A stretch of 64,000 nt of DNA from the NCBI GenBank assembly GCA_001600175.1, contig BCJC01000009.1:434001-498000 (forward strand), in the 5' to 3' direction. The position numbers were made by a program, and so were the translations under genes. Below the pieces are notes generated by a model. It was not told the DNA's origin and made no database searches. It saw only the letters and a list, made by a program, of their open reading frames with translations. Position 1 is the first letter of the stretch. Each line of letters opens with the position of its first letter. Of this stretch, positions 1 through 10,969 are shown piece by piece. The stretch is from Erythrobasidium yunnanense (lineage: Eukaryota; Basidiomycota; Cystobasidiomycetes; Erythrobasidiales; Erythrobasidiaceae).

Positions 1-700
1 TGCTCGAATTCCTCGAGCACGAAAAGCGAGACTACAATGCCAGCTGTGATATCACGGTCGATAGCTTCAATGACCAGACCAAACTCACTTTGAAGACCTC
101 TATTCCCTACAAGAGCAACTGGGCAAATGCTGCTCTCAAAGCTCAGAGACGGAACAAATGGATCTGTGCTCTGAAGATCGCTCTAGCCCAGCTGTCGATC
201 TTTGGTCGTAAGTCTCAGTCCCGTATCATGGATACATCCGCTAATCGCATTGTTTTCAAGCCGCTGGCGCTGGCAACCCGTCACCTGCGCCTGCTGACCC
301 GACTATAATCAAGCTCGTCAATCCGGAAGCCGCTCCTTCGTACAGGTCTGGCGCCTCACCAACGCCTGGCCCATCTCCCACTTCTGCAGCTGCAACTGCA
401 CCACAGACTAGTCCCGCTTCAACAGGACCTCGACCCAGCTTGTCCGGGCAAGTGAACCGCCTTGATCTGACAGACCGAGGTGCAACGCTACGCAACGAGA
501 CGGCAGACGTCTTTGACTATCAAGGAGATGCAAATAGGGAGGATCACCTCGCTCCAAGCGAAGCAGCTCATGCTGCTGAAGTTCAGCTGCGACACCGCAA
601 TACCGCTCTAGACGATACGCCAAGCGCAGCAGGAGCTAATCTCAACAACTTTAGACAGCGAGATCTGGAGCTGGGTAACTTGCGACAGCCCAAACCGTAA
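1..700 (+). CDS. Msy-type mechanosensitive ion channel, C-terminal part
   Basis: The window opens inside this gene. Two exons are visible, 1-207 and 261-700, joined across a 53-nt GT-AG intron in phase 1. The first exon carries the segment RRNKWICALKIALAQ followed by IFGP, which is the end of the MscS-like region in fungal Msy1/Msy2 channels. These sit in the ER membrane and control calcium and cell volume under hypo-osmotic shock. The second exon is a Pro/Ala/Ser/Thr-rich linker followed by a polar tail of about 85 residues, as expected for the cytosolic C terminus. The EF-hand and the membrane part lie upstream of the window. The family call rests on the short conserved end only, so it is good but not certain. 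Confidence 0.72.
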
Positions 701-1312
701 TTCACATGCTAGATAAACCAACTGCTAGAACTTTTATTTCTTCTTTCGCGCACAGAAACTCTGGTAGTAAGCTGCTTTCTCTTATGTAAATCTAGAAGTT
801 CAGCATTACAGCATTCGTTCTACTTGCTTTCTTACATCTCGTTCATTCGTCTACAGCGGGGTTTACGCACGGCCTTCCGGCTATCTGTCTGGGACGTCAT
901 CCTTCTCTTTTGCCGATTCGACAATCTTCGTGATTCGTTCGCCGGCATGTTTATTGCTCTTATAAATTTAATCAAATCTGCCGGGGCTGCACCCTGTCGT
1001 TCCACCTTTGGAAGACACCCACAGCGCTGATGTTTCCGAGTTTTTGATGAAAGTCTAATAATCATATCGCTTTCTCTGTCCTTTCTCTTTCTCCTCTTTC
1101 CTTCTCCCTTGAGAGCTGCTTATACGCCTTTCAGCTCTTCAGATTTCTCTAAAGGCGCGGCGCTCTGTCACAAGGCAGGCATACCAGAGCTCAGCTTGGA
1201 CGATTACGTTATACCGGACCGCCTCGAGCCTAGAAAGCTGGAAGGTCCATCTACTTTGCAACAGCGACATTCATAGACACCGTTCTTTCTCCTTGGTGCA
1301 TCTCCTGCGCCA
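701..1312. other. intergenic, 3'UTR plus promoter
   Basis: No credible coding exon on either strand. The stretch is pyrimidine-rich near 1070-1140, as is common upstream of fungal start codons, and probably holds the 3' end of the channel transcript and the promoter of the peptidase gene. Confidence 0.5.
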
Positions 1313-2238
1313 ATGCCTCCCGCTGGCCAGCTTGTTCTGAACCAAAGACAAGGCAATACTCTCACAGCTGCGAATGGGTACAACGACGAGGGAGCTCGTG
1401 CGAACGCGCCCGCATTGGAAGAACCTCTCAAAGTCTTGATCACTGGATTCGGGCCATTTAGTGGAATCCTCGTAAATCCGTCATGGCAGGCTGCCAAAGG
1501 TTTGCACGGGCAAATCATGTCGAGGAGAGACGGGAGATTCGCACGGATATCGTGTGTTGAGGTGCCGGTTGTATACGAAGCCGTCCTCGACATCATCCCG
1601 AAAGCGCATGGGCTGGATCTACCTCATTCGCAATCGCAGTCGCAATACGACTGTTTCGTCCACGTTGGAGTAAGCCCTTCAAGGCCGTACGTCTCGCTGG
1701 AGAAGCGGGCCAGGCGGTTTCAGTACGATAAGCTGGACGCAGCAGGTCAAGCTTGCCGATCAGCGATAGACGAAACACAAGGACGGCTTGTATATGGCCT
1801 GGTCGGGCCAGAGTGGGATAGTACGGGAACAAAGGACGACCTAGGCTGCTCCCTTGATCTGGAAGAAATGGCAGCGCGATTGCGTACAGTGCAGCAAGTC
1901 GACACTCGGATATCGACAGACGCCGGTATGTAACGATGACAGCATTCCGATAACAAGTTCGAGGAACTGAATACTCATTGGCACAGGTCTCTTCCTCTGC
2001 GAGTTCACATACTATACCTCGCTGGCTTCAGCACAGCGAAAAGCCCTTGAAACCCAACAGCCAGCAAAACCCGTCCTGTTCGTGCACGTACCCAAGTGAG
2101 TGCTTACCTTATGCGCATAGATGTTTGCAACTGTATTCCTTATGTCCGATATTCTTCAGTGCAACGGAACCACAAAGCATAGCCCACTTAACGCAGATAA
2201 TCGCAAATATCATCAGTCAAATAGTAGAAAAGCTCTAG
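1313..2238 (+). CDS. pyroglutamyl-peptidase I (peptidase C15)
   Basis: Exons 1313-1925, 1987-2095 and 2160-2238 join in frame to give 266 residues. The product would be a cytosolic cysteine peptidase that removes N-terminal pyroglutamate. The N-terminal fold motif VLITGFGPFSG is clear at about residue 43. The catalytic cysteine sits in LFLCEFTYYTS directly after the first intron, and the catalytic histidine in VLFVHVP just before the second. The active-site glutamate is probably in the residue 80-130 region. Both key residues are present, so the enzyme looks intact. Compared with bacterial Pcp (about 215 residues) it has an N-terminal extension of about 40 residues and an insertion with a QSQSQ stretch. 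The start is the first ATG of the open frame. The junctions are supported by family motifs on both sides. Confidence 0.85.
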
Positions 2239-2393
2239 AATTTATATTCATTCATCGCATCCTTTTCCAAGATGTACTATATCAAAGCTGGCCCCGCTGG
2301 CCGATGAGACGGACACTCCAGGACCGAACTCATCAAGTGTAGCTATAGACATGCTTCAGTAGTACATTACACACAAGTGATTATCATAGGACA

Positions 2394-3656
2394 TCAAAGC
2401 TTAGCCTGTCGTCCGTTATCATTTTCAGATCTAATACGCAAAACAGCTTTTCCCCATGTCTCTCTGTTTCCAAGTGCTTTCAAACCCTTTGGCAGACTTT
2501 CCAAGCCTTGATAAATTTGTTCAAAGACGACAGGCCGTAGGCGGCCTTCTCGCACGAGCTGAAGAAGGGCTGCCCATACTTCCGGGATCCTGTCTTGCTC
2601 ATTCCTAGTATACGCCCCCCAGTGGATACCCACGATGCTGATGTTCTTCAGGAGAACAAGATTCATGGGTATCTGGAGTCATCGCATATGTCAGTCGCCG
2701 CCGCGTTTGATGCATGAGCTCTCCGTGCGTACCTTCTCAATAGTCCCTGCAGCGAAGCCGACGACGAGTGCTCGTCCATTCCAAGCAATGCACTTCAAGC
2801 TTGGTAGAATCATACCTACGGGGTCATAGATGACATTAACGCCTTTCCCTCCCGTAAGCTCTAGCACCTTCTTCTGCCACCCATCCTGTCTATAATCAAG
2901 CACGTAATCTGCACCTCCATACTTCTTTGCTACTTCGAGCTTTTCAGCAGATCCAGCTGTAGCAATGACTTTTGCTCCGATAGCTTTGGCGATCTGAACG
3001 GCACATAGGCCGACTCCACCTGCCGCGGCATGCACAAGACACCATTCGTCCTTCTTTAGCTGTGCACGGATGACGAGAGCTGCATAGGATGTCGGATACG
3101 TGACGAAGAGCGTGCTGGCTGCATCGTAGGACATTCCTTCCGGCACTACGAGCAGGTTTCGCCAATCAACCTTGATCCTAGATGTAGAGTATTAGATCAG
3201 GAGGGGCATGGTCCATTGGGCTTGCAAGCTTACTTCTCTGCAAATGCGCCTTGGGCAGCACCGAATACGCGTGTCTTGCCCGGTATGAATGGACAGCCTT
3301 TCGGGATAGGCGAAGAGGCAGATATGCAGCCAGAGAACTACGGTAGGCTAGTCAGTCAATAAATTGATAGATCCGGAGCATCGAGCATAACCGACCTCCG
3401 AGCCTGGTATCCATGGGAAGGGCGGTTGATTCTGATATTTCCCCTGAACTTGAAGTATATCTAGATAGATGAAGAGTATCAAGTAGGCTATAACTCAGCG
3501 GAGGGAACGATGCCAACCGAAGAAATTCAATGCCGAAGTAAAGACATCGACAAGAACCTCATTCTGACCAGGCTTAGGTTCCGGAGCGTTCTCAGAGTAC
3601 TTGGCAGGAAGCTCGTCGACGCTCTTGACATATGCGTCTATCACGTAGCCTTTCAT
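2394..3656 (-). CDS. NADPH:quinone oxidoreductase-like MDR protein
   Basis: Five exons on the minus strand: 3518-3656, 3396-3460, 3234-3337, 2733-3177 and 2394-2672. The product is a zinc-free medium-chain dehydrogenase/reductase of about 340 residues. Visible hallmarks are the GroES-like N-terminal half (LNFFDILQVQGKY), the nucleotide-binding glycines in HAAAGGVGLCAVQIAKA, and a C-terminal Rossmann half ending with the usual region for the last strand. This is the QOR/zeta-crystallin branch, which reduces quinones or alpha,beta-unsaturated carbonyls with NADPH. No zinc-ligand cysteine cluster is seen. It is convergent with the peptidase gene upstream (155 bp between stops), and its start lies 200 bp from the ThrRS start, so the two share a divergent promoter. 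The exact substrate cannot be read from sequence. Confidence 0.82.
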
Positions 3657-3856
3657 GGTGGATTACAGCTCTTCGGTTATGTGGATGCCGGGGCAGCCAG
3701 ATTTCGATAGAAGATCTTGCAAGGCGATGTAGATATCTTGTATCTAAAACTGTACTTGATGTATGAACTCGTTACGAACGCCGTCCCTGGGTTTAGTGAT
3801 TTGTTGCAATCGCTTTGCAGCCAAGCTTGAAATCTGGTTAACCGCGAAGTCAGTGC

Positions 3857-6800
3857 ATGATAGTTCGGCGCTGTACACGAGCTTCAAGACTTCTGTTTAG
3901 CATTTCAAGGTCCATTAACCCACAGCTTAACCCAAGATATACATCAATTCAAGACTCGAGGTACATCGCAACAACCGCGAAAACTATGAGTCAGGCGACG
4001 ACAGCAGCAGCAGAGTCGAGCGCGCCGCATCCTGTCAGCTCGACAGCAGCGCCAGCAGCTGTCCCTGCGATCCAAGGCAATGCCAGCGTCAATCAGCCTG
4101 CAGCAGGAAAGTCCAAAGGCGCAAAGTCAGAAAAGAAAGCTGCTGGACCTGCTGGAACCAAGAAAGGCGCAGATGATCTCGCAAGAAATATGCAGTCGCT
4201 GGAGGTATATCCTTGAAAGCTGGATGACGAGAACGGTGCTGAAAGTGTGTATTGTCGATAGCTGGATCCAAAGCCAGATTTCATGCAAGCAAGGCTCGAC
4301 ATGTTCGATAAGCTCAAGGCGCGGTACGATGAAGAATTGAGCCGTATGTCATTTGATCAAGACTGTCCATCGGCTCGCAAAGCTGAGATGCCCAAAATTA
4401 TCAGAGAAGGAGCGTGTCCCTATTCAGATTACACTGCCAGACGGCAGCGTCAAGGAAGGCACTTCATGGGAGACTACACCCATGTCAATTGCTGTGGGCA
4501 TCAGCAAAGGGTTAGCAGAGAAGACCGTGGTCGCAAAGGTATGCGAGCCGAAGTGTTGCATCAACAGCCCCAGCAGCTAAATTACTTGTCTATAGGTCGA
4601 CGAGACTCTTTGGGACCTCGATAGACCTTTCGAAGCCTCGTGCAAGCTGCAGCTGCTCGATTTCGAGAGCGACGAGGGCGAGTCCGAAGCTGTTGTGCAG
4701 CTGGGTAGCAAAAACTGATAGTCTAGCATCACAGGCAAAAGAGTATTCTGGCACTCTTCGGCACATGCTATGGGAGAAGCTTGTGAACGTCACTACGGCT
4801 GCCTGCTGGAACACGGCCCTCCGACAGACAACGGTTTCTTCTATGACATGGCTTTGCCCGACGGAAAGTAAGTGCGAAGATGTCGCATTCACATCAGCTA
4901 CTAATCTTGCGTCGCAGAGCTATCCTTCCTGGCGACTATGCACCCATTGATGCGGTCGCGAAAACGGTGGTGAAAGAGAAGCAGAAGTTCGAGAGGTTAG
5001 TCATGTCGAAAGAAGAGCTTTTGGAAATGTTCAAAGTCAGTCGACTCACCTGCCGCGTTCCTTCTCTTGCTGACTTGCCGCTACAGTACAACAAGTACAA
5101 GGTCACTTTCATCCAGCAAAAAGTGCCAGACGGCACGAAAACCACAGTATACCGCTGTGGCCCTCTTATCGATCTATGTCTCGGTCCTCACATCCCTCAC
5201 ACCGGCAAGATCAAGTCTCTAGCTATCCTGAAAAACTCCTCCTCCTATTTCCTCGGCGATAAAGATAACGATAGTTTGCAACGTCTCTATGGTATCTCTT
5301 TCCCTGATCCCAAACAAATGACGGAATATAAGCTCTTCCTTGAGGAAGCGGCGAAGCGAGACCACCGCAGGATAGGAAAAGTAGGTTGTGGGCGGCCATA
5401 TACAGGTCAGCCATGCTGATGGATGATTTGACAGGAACAAGAACTATTCTTCTTCCACGAATTGTCGCCAGGCAGCTGTTTCTGGTTGCCGCATGGAACA
5501 AGAATCTACAATACCCTTATTGATTTAATGAAGTCGGAGTATCGGAAACGTGGCTATGGCGAAGTCATTTCGCCGAATATGTACAACTCAGAATTGTGGA
5601 AAACGTCTGGGCACTGGCAAAAGTAGGCCTGATCTGCGTCCAAGTCCGATTATCACGGTGCTGATGTGAGACTGCATCCAGCTATTCGGAAGACATGTTT
5701 AAGCTTGATGTAGAAAAGGATACTTTTGCACTGAAGGTACGTGCTCATCCTGCGTACAGTCAATCATGAGCTCATCGGGGTCTGCTCGCAGCCGATGAAC
5801 TGTCCGGGACACTGTCTGATCTTCGGCTCTCGCGAACGAAGTTATCGCGAGCTTCCTATTAGAATGGCAGATTTCGGAGTGTTACATCGAAACGAAGCCA
5901 GTGGAGCACTATCGGGATTGACAAGAGTGCGCCGATTCCAGCAAGACGACGCACATGTTTTCTGCACGGTAGAGCAGATCGAACAAGAAGTTACGGCTAT
6001 TTTCGATTTCTTCCAGCATATCTATGGGCTCTTTGGATTTACTTTCCAATTAGAACTGTCCACGAGACCGGAGAAGAGGTTAGGTGATGATGCTATCTGG
6101 GACAAGGCAGAAAAGGTAGGTACTCTCACCATCTTAAGATTCGGTGGATCCGATGCTGAACATTTGATCAGATGCTTGAGGGTGCTCTGAACAAGTTTGT
6201 GCCAGGCAAATGGGAACTCAACCCGGGCGATGGTGCTTTCTATGGACCAAGTAAGCGATAACCTGCTTCGTGCTTCAGGCAGCCACGCTGATATATAATC
6301 TCGCAGAGATCGACATCACCATCACAGACGCCCTTAAGCGCAAATGGCAGTGTGCTACGATCCAACTGGACTTTAACCTTCCAATCCAATTCAAGTTGAG
6401 TTACCGAACAGGAGGCGGAGAATCTGCAGAGAACAAAGAGAGCAAGGAGGCGGAACAAGACAGAGCAAGACCTGTCATGATCCACCGAGCTATACTGGGA
6501 TCCGTCGAGCGATTCACTGCTATCATTACTGAGCACTTTGGCGGCAAATGGTGAGCCGACAAGAGACAGTGAGAGTATCACTAACACCATGTCATAGGCC
6601 ATTCTGGGTGTCACCGAGACAAGCTATCGTCGTGCCTATTGCTGCTGCACACAAGGGCTATGCGCAAGAAGTCATGCAGACGCTGTGGGATGCTGGCATC
6701 TACACAGAGGTCGATCTTTCAGATGTCACGTACAACAAGAAGATCGTGCGTCCTTCTCTCTAACTTACCTACGCTTCCGGGATCCAGCTGACTCGCAATC

Positions 6801-7049
6801 TGTAGCGAAACGCCGAGATTAGCCAGACGAACTTTATTCTCAGTAGGTACAGACATCTTGCGTATTGCTACTTCCTACTAACATGATATTGCAGCTGTTG
6901 GATCTTCCGAAATGGACACGCGCTCGGTCAATGTCCGCAACCGAGACGATGTAGGCACAAAAGCAAGAAGTGAAGCACTACCACTAGATGAAGTCGTCAA
7001 GCGCATGGTGGCACTGAAGAACGAGAGACGCATAGAGAACAAGCTGTAA
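3857..7049 (+). CDS. threonyl-tRNA synthetase, cytosolic with optional mitochondrial start
   Basis: About 15 exons encode a full class II synthetase that charges tRNA-Thr. In order: a Ala/Ser/Lys-rich extension, the TGS domain ([11 protein letters not shown]), the editing domain with the zinc-type HSSAH motif, the catalytic core with PMNCPGH, motif 2 ([17 protein letters not shown] and [10 protein letters not shown]), and the anticodon-binding C terminus ending at [10 protein letters not shown]. Well-supported exons include 4262-4343, 4405-4538, 5087-5380, 5435-5622, 5792-6115, 6307-6550 and 6895-7049. There are two in-frame starts. ATG 3857 adds a 43-residue Arg/Ser-rich, acid-free leader that looks like a mitochondrial presequence, and ATG 3986 would give the cytosolic form. 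The junction near 4682-4734 is unresolved: the candidate introns there are only 30-45 nt. The family assignment is secure. Confidence 0.93.
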
Positions 7050-7316
7050 TCGCTTTAGACAGGTCTCATTCGCTTGATCTTCATCAGTACATTAAGGGGC
7101 CAGCAGGATACCTAGAGGACCAAGAAGGCTAATGTATCAACATCACGAGAACACTGATGCACATCACTTCATTTCGGTCGTGGATGCTGCCTGTAGCTCA
7201 CGGGTGCACAGCCGGGAGCGCAAATTCTTCAGAGAGTCTGACGTCCACCTCCTGCTAGTACTTCAACTCTTTGACCAGTACTGATCCTATACTGACGCAG
7301 GATTAGTAAACCAAGC

Positions 7317-8388
7317 ATGGCTGGACGAGGAGGAGTTGGGGCGGCTCCATTGACGGAAGCCGTCCCTATCACCGAGACATCGGCAGAGGCGCTCAGACTT
7401 ACTTCACGAAGAACACCTACAGGTAAGCTGGCTCATAAGCCCGCCACAGACCCGTCAGCGTACTGACCTATCTTCATCCCCCAGATGCCCGGTATATCGG
7501 AGACGCGAGACGGGGAGCACGCTCTCTTGGATCCATATCAATACTTGTTAGCATCGCTGGAATTGCTGCGGAGATAGCCTCTATCTTGCAAGCTGTCTCG
7601 GGATCGCAGCAAGCTAAGCGTCTAAACTGGCCAATTGCGAAAGGTGTCTGGCACTGGGACAAGTGCGAGTTCTTACCGAACAGCGATGCGCCTGCTACAA
7701 CGTATGGAGCGGGAGTCAGCCTATTCTATCATGCTTTGAATAGTGAGTGCCGCTTCTACACCGGAATTGAGCAGGCCTGCTGATATGTATGGCATACGCT
7801 AGTTGTGGTGCTAATCGCTACTCTGTCATACTTGATCCGATTTACTCTGCGACCGAAGGCCAATTATGGTGGGTGCTAAGAAGCCTCGAATCCCGATTCC
7901 TCAGGCTGATGAGGATGTGCCAGGTATCGGAGCTGTCGGTCTTCTCTTCTGGTGGCTAGGCCTGGGACTCATGAGTAGATGGCTAGGGACTATCCAACTT
8001 GGCGTTGGTGCAGTAATGCTCTTCATGGGTAAGCCCCTCCAGGCTTTATGTTCGAGACAGCTCAAGTCGCTGATTATTGCACGTATCACGTATCCTCAGG
8101 TTTCTTGAACTTCTGGTTCGGCTACGATAAGCTTATGGAAGCCTTCAGAAAAGCATACGGTGTTGAGAAAGCCAAGCCGAAGAAAGAAGCTCCGAAAAGA
8201 AGTCAAGAACAGATTGATAATGAGAAGAATCGTCAAACTGCTCAGGATATTACTCGTCTACTGTCTGCGTACGTTCCGCTCAACCCGATTGCTGGAGGAG
8301 GCGGTTTCGTGAGTATCTCTCTTTGTCGAGGCTAGATGGGCTTAGCTGATGCACATGACTCTAATAGCGTGGCGGTGGAGGCTTCTGA
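7317..8388 (+). CDS. unknown integral membrane protein with Gly-rich C terminus
   Basis: Six exons (7317-7422, 7485-7742, 7803-7868, 7924-8028, 8100-8308, 8368-8388) join in phase to 254 residues, which supports the model. I do not recognise the family. Hydrophobic segments are seen at about residues 48-67 (ISILVSIAGIAAEIASIL), after residue 115 (VVLIATLSYLIRFTL) and twice in the next exon (GLLFWWLGLGLMSRWLG and GVGAVMLFMGFLNFWFG). A polar loop with HWDKCEFLPNSD lies between the first two. The C-terminal third is charged (Lys/Glu-rich, possibly a short coiled coil) and ends with GGGGFRGGGGF, the second half of which is a separate 21-nt last exon. The gene is convergent with the dienelactone hydrolase gene, 127 bp away. 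An organelle or plasma-membrane location is inferred only from the helices. Confidence 0.6.
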
Positions 8389-8515
8389 TAAAGCGGAGAC
8401 ATCTCAGGAATCGGGACTCATTCTTTGCCTTTTACTCGTCAATTCGATCATGCTTTGTAATGCGCTACTGTCATTTTCCAAACATTCTTTTCTTTCCTTG
8501 ACAAGCTCATAAGCT

Positions 8516-9787
8516 CTAAGCGAGGTGCTTGTGCAAGAATTTGAGGGCGTCTTCGGTGGCTTTGACCTTCTGGTCCTTCTCGCTCTCCTTGTTCTGATCG
8601 CCTCTGACAGTGACTGTTGATTGATCAAAGACTGTTTTAGCTTGCGATGGCCACTAGATTAAGTGAACACGCTTACATCCGTGAACAGCATCTGGAAAGA
8701 CGGAGACTTCGCAGTTTGTCTTGCCGGACAGAATCTCCCGGGACTGCTTGACTTGATCCATTGACATCATAGCGTCCTTGTAGTACGGTCTTTAGTCAGC
8801 AGAGGTTATAGAATGCAAGGTAGTCGGCACTTACCGAGTCTCCAACCTGGATCAAGACAGGCTTGTTGATAGCCTTGATCTCGTCTGGGACTGACTATAG
8901 TGTCAAGCGCGAATTTGAGCATACCATAAAACGCCTCTTGGCAAGCTGACTCACGAGGAAAGAAGGGTGATTGGCAACAGCCGCATCGAGGGATGGGTAG
9001 TCGTTGTCGGAGGCGAGGAGGATACTGTATCTTCCACCCCAGCAGAATCCGACTGTACCGATCTTGCCGGTCGCAGAATCAGCTTGGATAGCCTTGACGA
9101 ACTTCTCGATGATTGGGCGAGAGACGGCTGCAATCGCGTTCACTGATCAGCTTACATGAGGGATTGTAATGGGCGGCGCAACGCACCCTCTCTGTGCTTG
9201 GCTACCCATGGACCGAGGCTGGCGCCTACTTTAGCGGTCTGTACACCTTTCTCGACGAGACCTGGCTCAGGATCGGATTTTTCTGGGCAAGCCTCTCAGC
9301 TGACGCCGTATGGTTACTGTAAGAATATGACTAACGAGGTACGATGGCCTTGAGCAGGTCGTGGGGGACGTAGTCGCCTGTCGAGATGTTACGTCAGCAA
9401 CGTGCCGGGTATGACTGAGCCCTGGAGGCTCCAACCTTCAAGGACGTCGGGAACGTAGACGTAGAAGCCATTGCTGGCATACTCATCCGCGAGCAGGCGA
9501 ACGTTGGGGAGCTCAAAGCCAAAAATATCTGTGATGAAGATGACGCTCTTGGACTTGCTGTTGCCCTCGGGTTTGGCGACGTAGGCTGGCGCACAAGCAG
9601 CATGTTAACTTATGCTTCAGCGTTGGTAATGCGTAGCGCACTTGACAAGCCAGCGATGGTCTCGACTGTGCCTTTTGGCGTTCCCTGACGGCTTATGTTA
9701 GCCGGGATTCTTTGCACCAAATGATCTATGTATTACGCTGTGTAGATGTCCAGAGACGCAGCATTCGGAGAGCTGTTGTTGGACCAT
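8516..9787 (-). CDS. dienelactone hydrolase family protein
   Basis: The minus-strand gene starts at ATG 9787 and has about eight exons. The alpha/beta-hydrolase nucleophile elbow is GFCWGGRYS (catalytic Cys). The catalytic Asp lies after the segment KPVLIQVGDSDAMM, and the catalytic His is in FPDAVHGFTVRG, so the Cys-Asp-His triad of dienelactone hydrolases is complete. Other family landmarks are VIFITDIFGFELPNVRLLAD and LGPWVAKHREGVN. Length is about 250 residues, normal for the family. In fungi these cytosolic enzymes (Aim2-like) are often of unknown substrate, and a role in lactone or ester hydrolysis is a family-level statement. Intron borders were chosen so that known motifs stay in frame. 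The junction near 8790 uses the acceptor ACAAG rather than the nearer AAAG, which would shift the frame. Confidence 0.82.
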
Positions 9788-10969
9788 CTTGAAATCGGTG
9801 TTGTACTTTAGTAGCTTTCGCGAGCGGACAAGAGGCTTCGTCTGGATCAACTTGCTCTTTTAGGGATTCCAGATAACTAACAATTCTACACGGTATTGCA
9901 AATATAGCTGATTACAGCTGCAGGTTCATGGCCTGCTCCTAGCCCATTCGCGACTGGAGAGCTCGAGACGAGGTGCTTCCGGTGCCATATTCACTAAGCA
10001 AATGCAAAACGAGCGAGTGTCGTATGCCGCCAACCTTGAACACTGTCATCGCTCAATCCTTATGAACAAGAACAAGCTCGCAACCCCCCTGTCGGAGAAG
10101 CGTAATCATGAAAGGCCTGAGGTCGTGCGGAACTGGCCTGTCCAAATCACGCGAGCGACAAACAGCAAATACCGTAAACCTGTTACGCTTGACTTTGATC
10201 CTTGAATGGATCTGAATCTGTCCCATTCCCACATGGCTATACCCTATTTGACTTAGCTGACCCAAATCTACCGAGAAACCCAAGCAAGACGGATCTTCGC
10301 CCATCTTCCTGAGTGCATCGGAACGCATACCAGACATCCTTATGGTCCACTCATCCATCTTCGAACGACCAAAGAATGTCGACAGAAAGGGACCCCTTTT
10401 ACCTGGCATACCTTTGGCCAGCTAGAACGATACCGCTATCGCCTTTCAGAAGGAAATGTGATAGCCCAGCAGACCTGCTGCAACAATCTGTGTTGGGATC
10501 CAGCTCTGGTTGCCTTCCTTCGGTCTCTTTCCCTCCTTCGCTCTCGCACTCGCTCACCAAGCTACAGCCAGACATCAAGCAGCAAGCATTAGATTGAAGT
10601 AAAAGCTACATCAGAGCACTCGACGCATCTCTTCGTACCTTACCACTCTACACGTCCTACGTACACGCGTCCGGCTCGGGTGTAGCACGGACTGGCCTTG
10701 CTGTGCTCTCAGGCCTTCTAGCGTCCCTCCGGTGCAGAAGCGGGAAAAGCACGCTTACAAGCGAACTTCTCGCGATCACCTGCAACGTACGCACAACAAA
10801 CGAAGGTCCTCGAAAAACAAGGTCGACTCATACCCTCGCTGCTCTCCTCCTCTCTGCTTCGTAGCAAGCCCGACGGAAGTGACCCTGCTCTTGACAGTCG
10901 CATCAAGGAGTGCTTGATACAAGGAGCAGTCGAGCGTCATCATCTTCTTGGTATCTCAGCTTTACCAGC
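9788..10969. other. long intergenic/leader region upstream of the Zn2Cys6 gene
   Basis: Nearly 1.2 kb without a recognisable gene. Open frames present are short, uneven in composition and match nothing I know. The part from about 10500 to 10960 is CT-rich with several ATGs before the predicted start at 10970, so it may be a long 5' leader with upstream ORFs, a common arrangement for fungal regulators. That reading is inference. Confidence 0.4.
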
